From NCBI GenBank assembly GCA_022790685.1, contig JAAVXQ010000088.1, positions 1 to 7,580 on the forward strand: DNA of 7,580 nucleotides, given 5' to 3'. The notes beneath the pieces are model-generated. The model ran no database searches. It was not told the origin of the DNA and saw only the letters and a program-made list of their open reading frames with translations. Both the position numbers and the translations under genes were made by a program. The DNA comes from Clostridia bacterium. Its GTDB lineage: Bacteria > Bacillota > Clostridia > TANB77 > CAG-508. Positions 6,728 through 7,580 of the stretch are shown here, piece by piece (positions within the stretch are counted from its first letter, which is position 1; each line of letters opens with the position of its first letter).

Positions 6728-7228
6728 TTATTTTATTATTTTTTTATATTCATCAGTATATTTTCCGAATCCTAAATAAGATTTTTCATTATTAAATGAT
6801 GATTTCTCTATTTTGTCATATGTTAGACTAGGTACTTCTTGAAGCATTTCAAAAATAATTTGAGCTATTTTTAGATTTCTTTTTAATGTAATTTCTTTAT
6901 CTGACATATTATAAACTCTTAAATAACAATAGGTTCTATGACCAGGTTGATAATGAGGTCCTGACACACATAATCCCATTCTCATTAAAGAATTTTTTTC
7001 CCCTATTCTTCCTAAGATATTATTTGGTATTTGTAATTCTTCATTAGTCTTTATCATCACAAATTCTTTAGGTTTTAATATATGTTCTGTTTTATTTTCA
7101 TCCTCCTTAACTATGCAATCAATAGTTAAATCATAAGATATTGGAGTTACATTTTCTTCTTTATAATTCGTAACAATAAGTAATCCATTTTTAACTAATT
7201 CTTTAATATTCTTATCTACAAGTAACAT
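6728..7228 (-). CDS. dCTP deaminase/dUTPase-fold protein, catalytic residues altered
   Basis: A 166-residue protein related to dCTP deaminase and trimeric dUTPase. The family layout is clear: TPISYDLTID (28-37), LKPKEFVMIKTNEELQIP (51-68), GEKNSLMRMGLCV (76-88), YQPGHRTYCYLRVYN (93-107) and LKIAQIIFEML (119-129), with a C-terminal YLGFGKYTDEY (151-161) resembling the lid region. By my alignment by eye to E. coli Dcd, the RSS of motif 2 has become KNS, the aspartate of the DPG motif is glutamine 94, and the general-base glutamate of LEF/YN is arginine 104. So deamination or dUTP hydrolysis may be lost or changed. The start is ATG 7228-7226 with AAGGAGTG upstream. It is first after a good promoter and precedes pyrK by 31 bases, which suggests a role linked to pyrimidine nucleotides, perhaps binding or regulation. 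I therefore give no gene symbol. Confidence 0.75.
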   Translation of the reverse strand: MLLVDKNIKELVKNGLLIVTNYKEENVTPISYDLTIDCIVKEDENKTEHILKPKEFVMIKTNEELQIPNNILGRIGEKNSLMRMGLCVSGPHYQPGHRTYCYLRVYNMSDKEITLKRNLKIAQIIFEMLQEVPSLTYDKIEKSSFNNEKSYLGFGKYTDEYKKIIK

Positions 7229-7260
7229 TTTTTCACTCCTTCTTTTAATTTATATCAAAC

Positions 7261-7289
7261 ATTATATTTATTTTATTCAAAAAACTCAA
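7261..7289 (-). promoter_or_regulatory. Promoter for the deaminase-like/pyrK/pyrD operon
   Basis: On the minus strand TTGAGT (7289-7284) and a perfect TATAAT (7266-7261) are 17 bases apart. The -35 box lies inside the last codons of the epimerase gene and the -10 box just after its stop. Transcription would start near 7254, giving a leader of about 25 bases that holds only the AAGGAGTG ribosome site. No anti-terminator or PyrR-type attenuation structure fits in that space. No terminator is seen after the epimerase gene, so read-through from upstream may add to expression. Confidence 0.7.
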
Positions 7290-7580
7290 CTGTGTACTCA
7301 CCTTCAAATTCTTCATTTGAATCTATTTTTAAAATATTTTCTTTTTCTTCAAAATATCCTTCTGAACTAACATTATCTGCAGTATTAAACCATGGTTCTA
7401 TACAAATAAAAGGTGCATTTTCTTTTGACCAAATTGCTAAATATTTAAAACCTGTAAAATCAAAACACAAAATTTTTTTCTGCTCTGTTTTTAAATAAAC
7501 TTTATTTGATTTTAAGTTCTTCATTATAATAGCATCTTTTTCAAAAGTATGCTTGTCCAAAAATATTCTGTTTTCTTTAA
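7273..7580 (-). CDS. Aldose 1-epimerase/LacX-like protein, C-terminal part (cut by window edge)
   Basis: The last 102 or so residues of a galactose mutarotase-like protein. The reading frame stays open to the right edge of the window. The residues upstream of the TTG at 7560-7558 (KENRIF) continue the family pattern, so that TTG is not the start. Recognisable C-terminal features are the LKSNKVYL stretch, GFKYLAIWSKENAPFICIEPW, a following TADNVSSEG, and a FEGEYTVEF end. These match the end of the aldose 1-epimerase family proteins often called LacX, which act on sugar anomers. The substrate cannot be told from this part. The gene ends 44 bases before the deaminase-like gene with no terminator between, so it may belong to the same transcript or simply lie upstream. 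Family assignment is by recognition of the C-terminal pattern. Confidence 0.82.
   Translation of the reverse strand, partial: KENRIFLDKHTFEKDAIIMKNLKSNKVYLKTEQKKILCFDFTGFKYLAIWSKENAPFICIEPWFNTADNVSSEGYFEEKENILKIDSNEEFEGEYTVEFFE

Noticed and set aside
7292..7498. Plus-strand open frame within the epimerase gene
   Set aside because: Antisense to the conserved CIEPW region and without a ribosome site.
7558..7560. TTG as the start of a complete 95-residue protein
   Set aside because: The frame is open to the window edge, the upstream residues fit the aldose epimerase family pattern, and no ribosome site is seen. The gene is better read as truncated by the window.

Overview
The window is AT-rich, and every gene I can support lies on the minus strand. 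The organism looks like a low-GC Firmicute of the clostridial type. The reasons are strong AGGAGG-like ribosome sites, an AT-rich intergenic style with Rho-independent terminators, and the class 1B dihydroorotate dehydrogenase pair (PyrK with PyrD/PyrDB), which is typical of Gram-positive bacteria. The standard bacterial code fits: tryptophan is TGG and all seven visible stop codons are TAA. I cannot name a species.

Reading in the direction of transcription, from high to low coordinates, there are three blocks. (1) 7580-3271 is a probable operon around pyrimidine metabolism. It holds the 3' end of an aldose 1-epimerase/LacX-like gene (cut by the window edge), a divergent dCTP deaminase/dUTPase-fold gene, pyrK (electron-transfer subunit of dihydroorotate dehydrogenase B), a 550-residue polytopic membrane protein resembling the DUF6056 family, and pyrD (catalytic subunit). 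Gaps are 26-52 bases. A good promoter (TTGAGT, 17 bp, TATAAT) overlaps the 3' end of the epimerase gene, and a strong terminator follows pyrD. (2) 3160-1591 is a self-contained two-gene unit of lemA and a DUF3137-type membrane protein. It has a possible promoter, a stop codon that overlaps the next gene's Shine-Dalgarno site, a GTG start on the second gene, and a terminator. (3) 1497-1 is lysS (class II lysyl-tRNA synthetase) with its own consensus-like promoter and a short leader. The gene runs off the left edge just inside motif 3.

PyrK and PyrD form one enzyme that oxidises dihydroorotate to orotate and passes electrons to NAD+ through FAD and a 2Fe-2S cluster. The dCTP deaminase-like gene suits a pyrimidine setting, but its expected catalytic residues are replaced. 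The membrane gene between pyrK and pyrD has no obvious link to pyrimidines and is the main oddity of layout.

I found no CRISPR array, insertion sequence, tRNA or rRNA gene, attachment site or clear defence system. No stretch over 300 bases lacks a gene. Most of the window is ordinary chromosomal sequence. The items most worth a second look are the catalytically altered deaminase-fold protein, the split pyrK/pyrD pair and the coupled lemA-DUF3137 unit.
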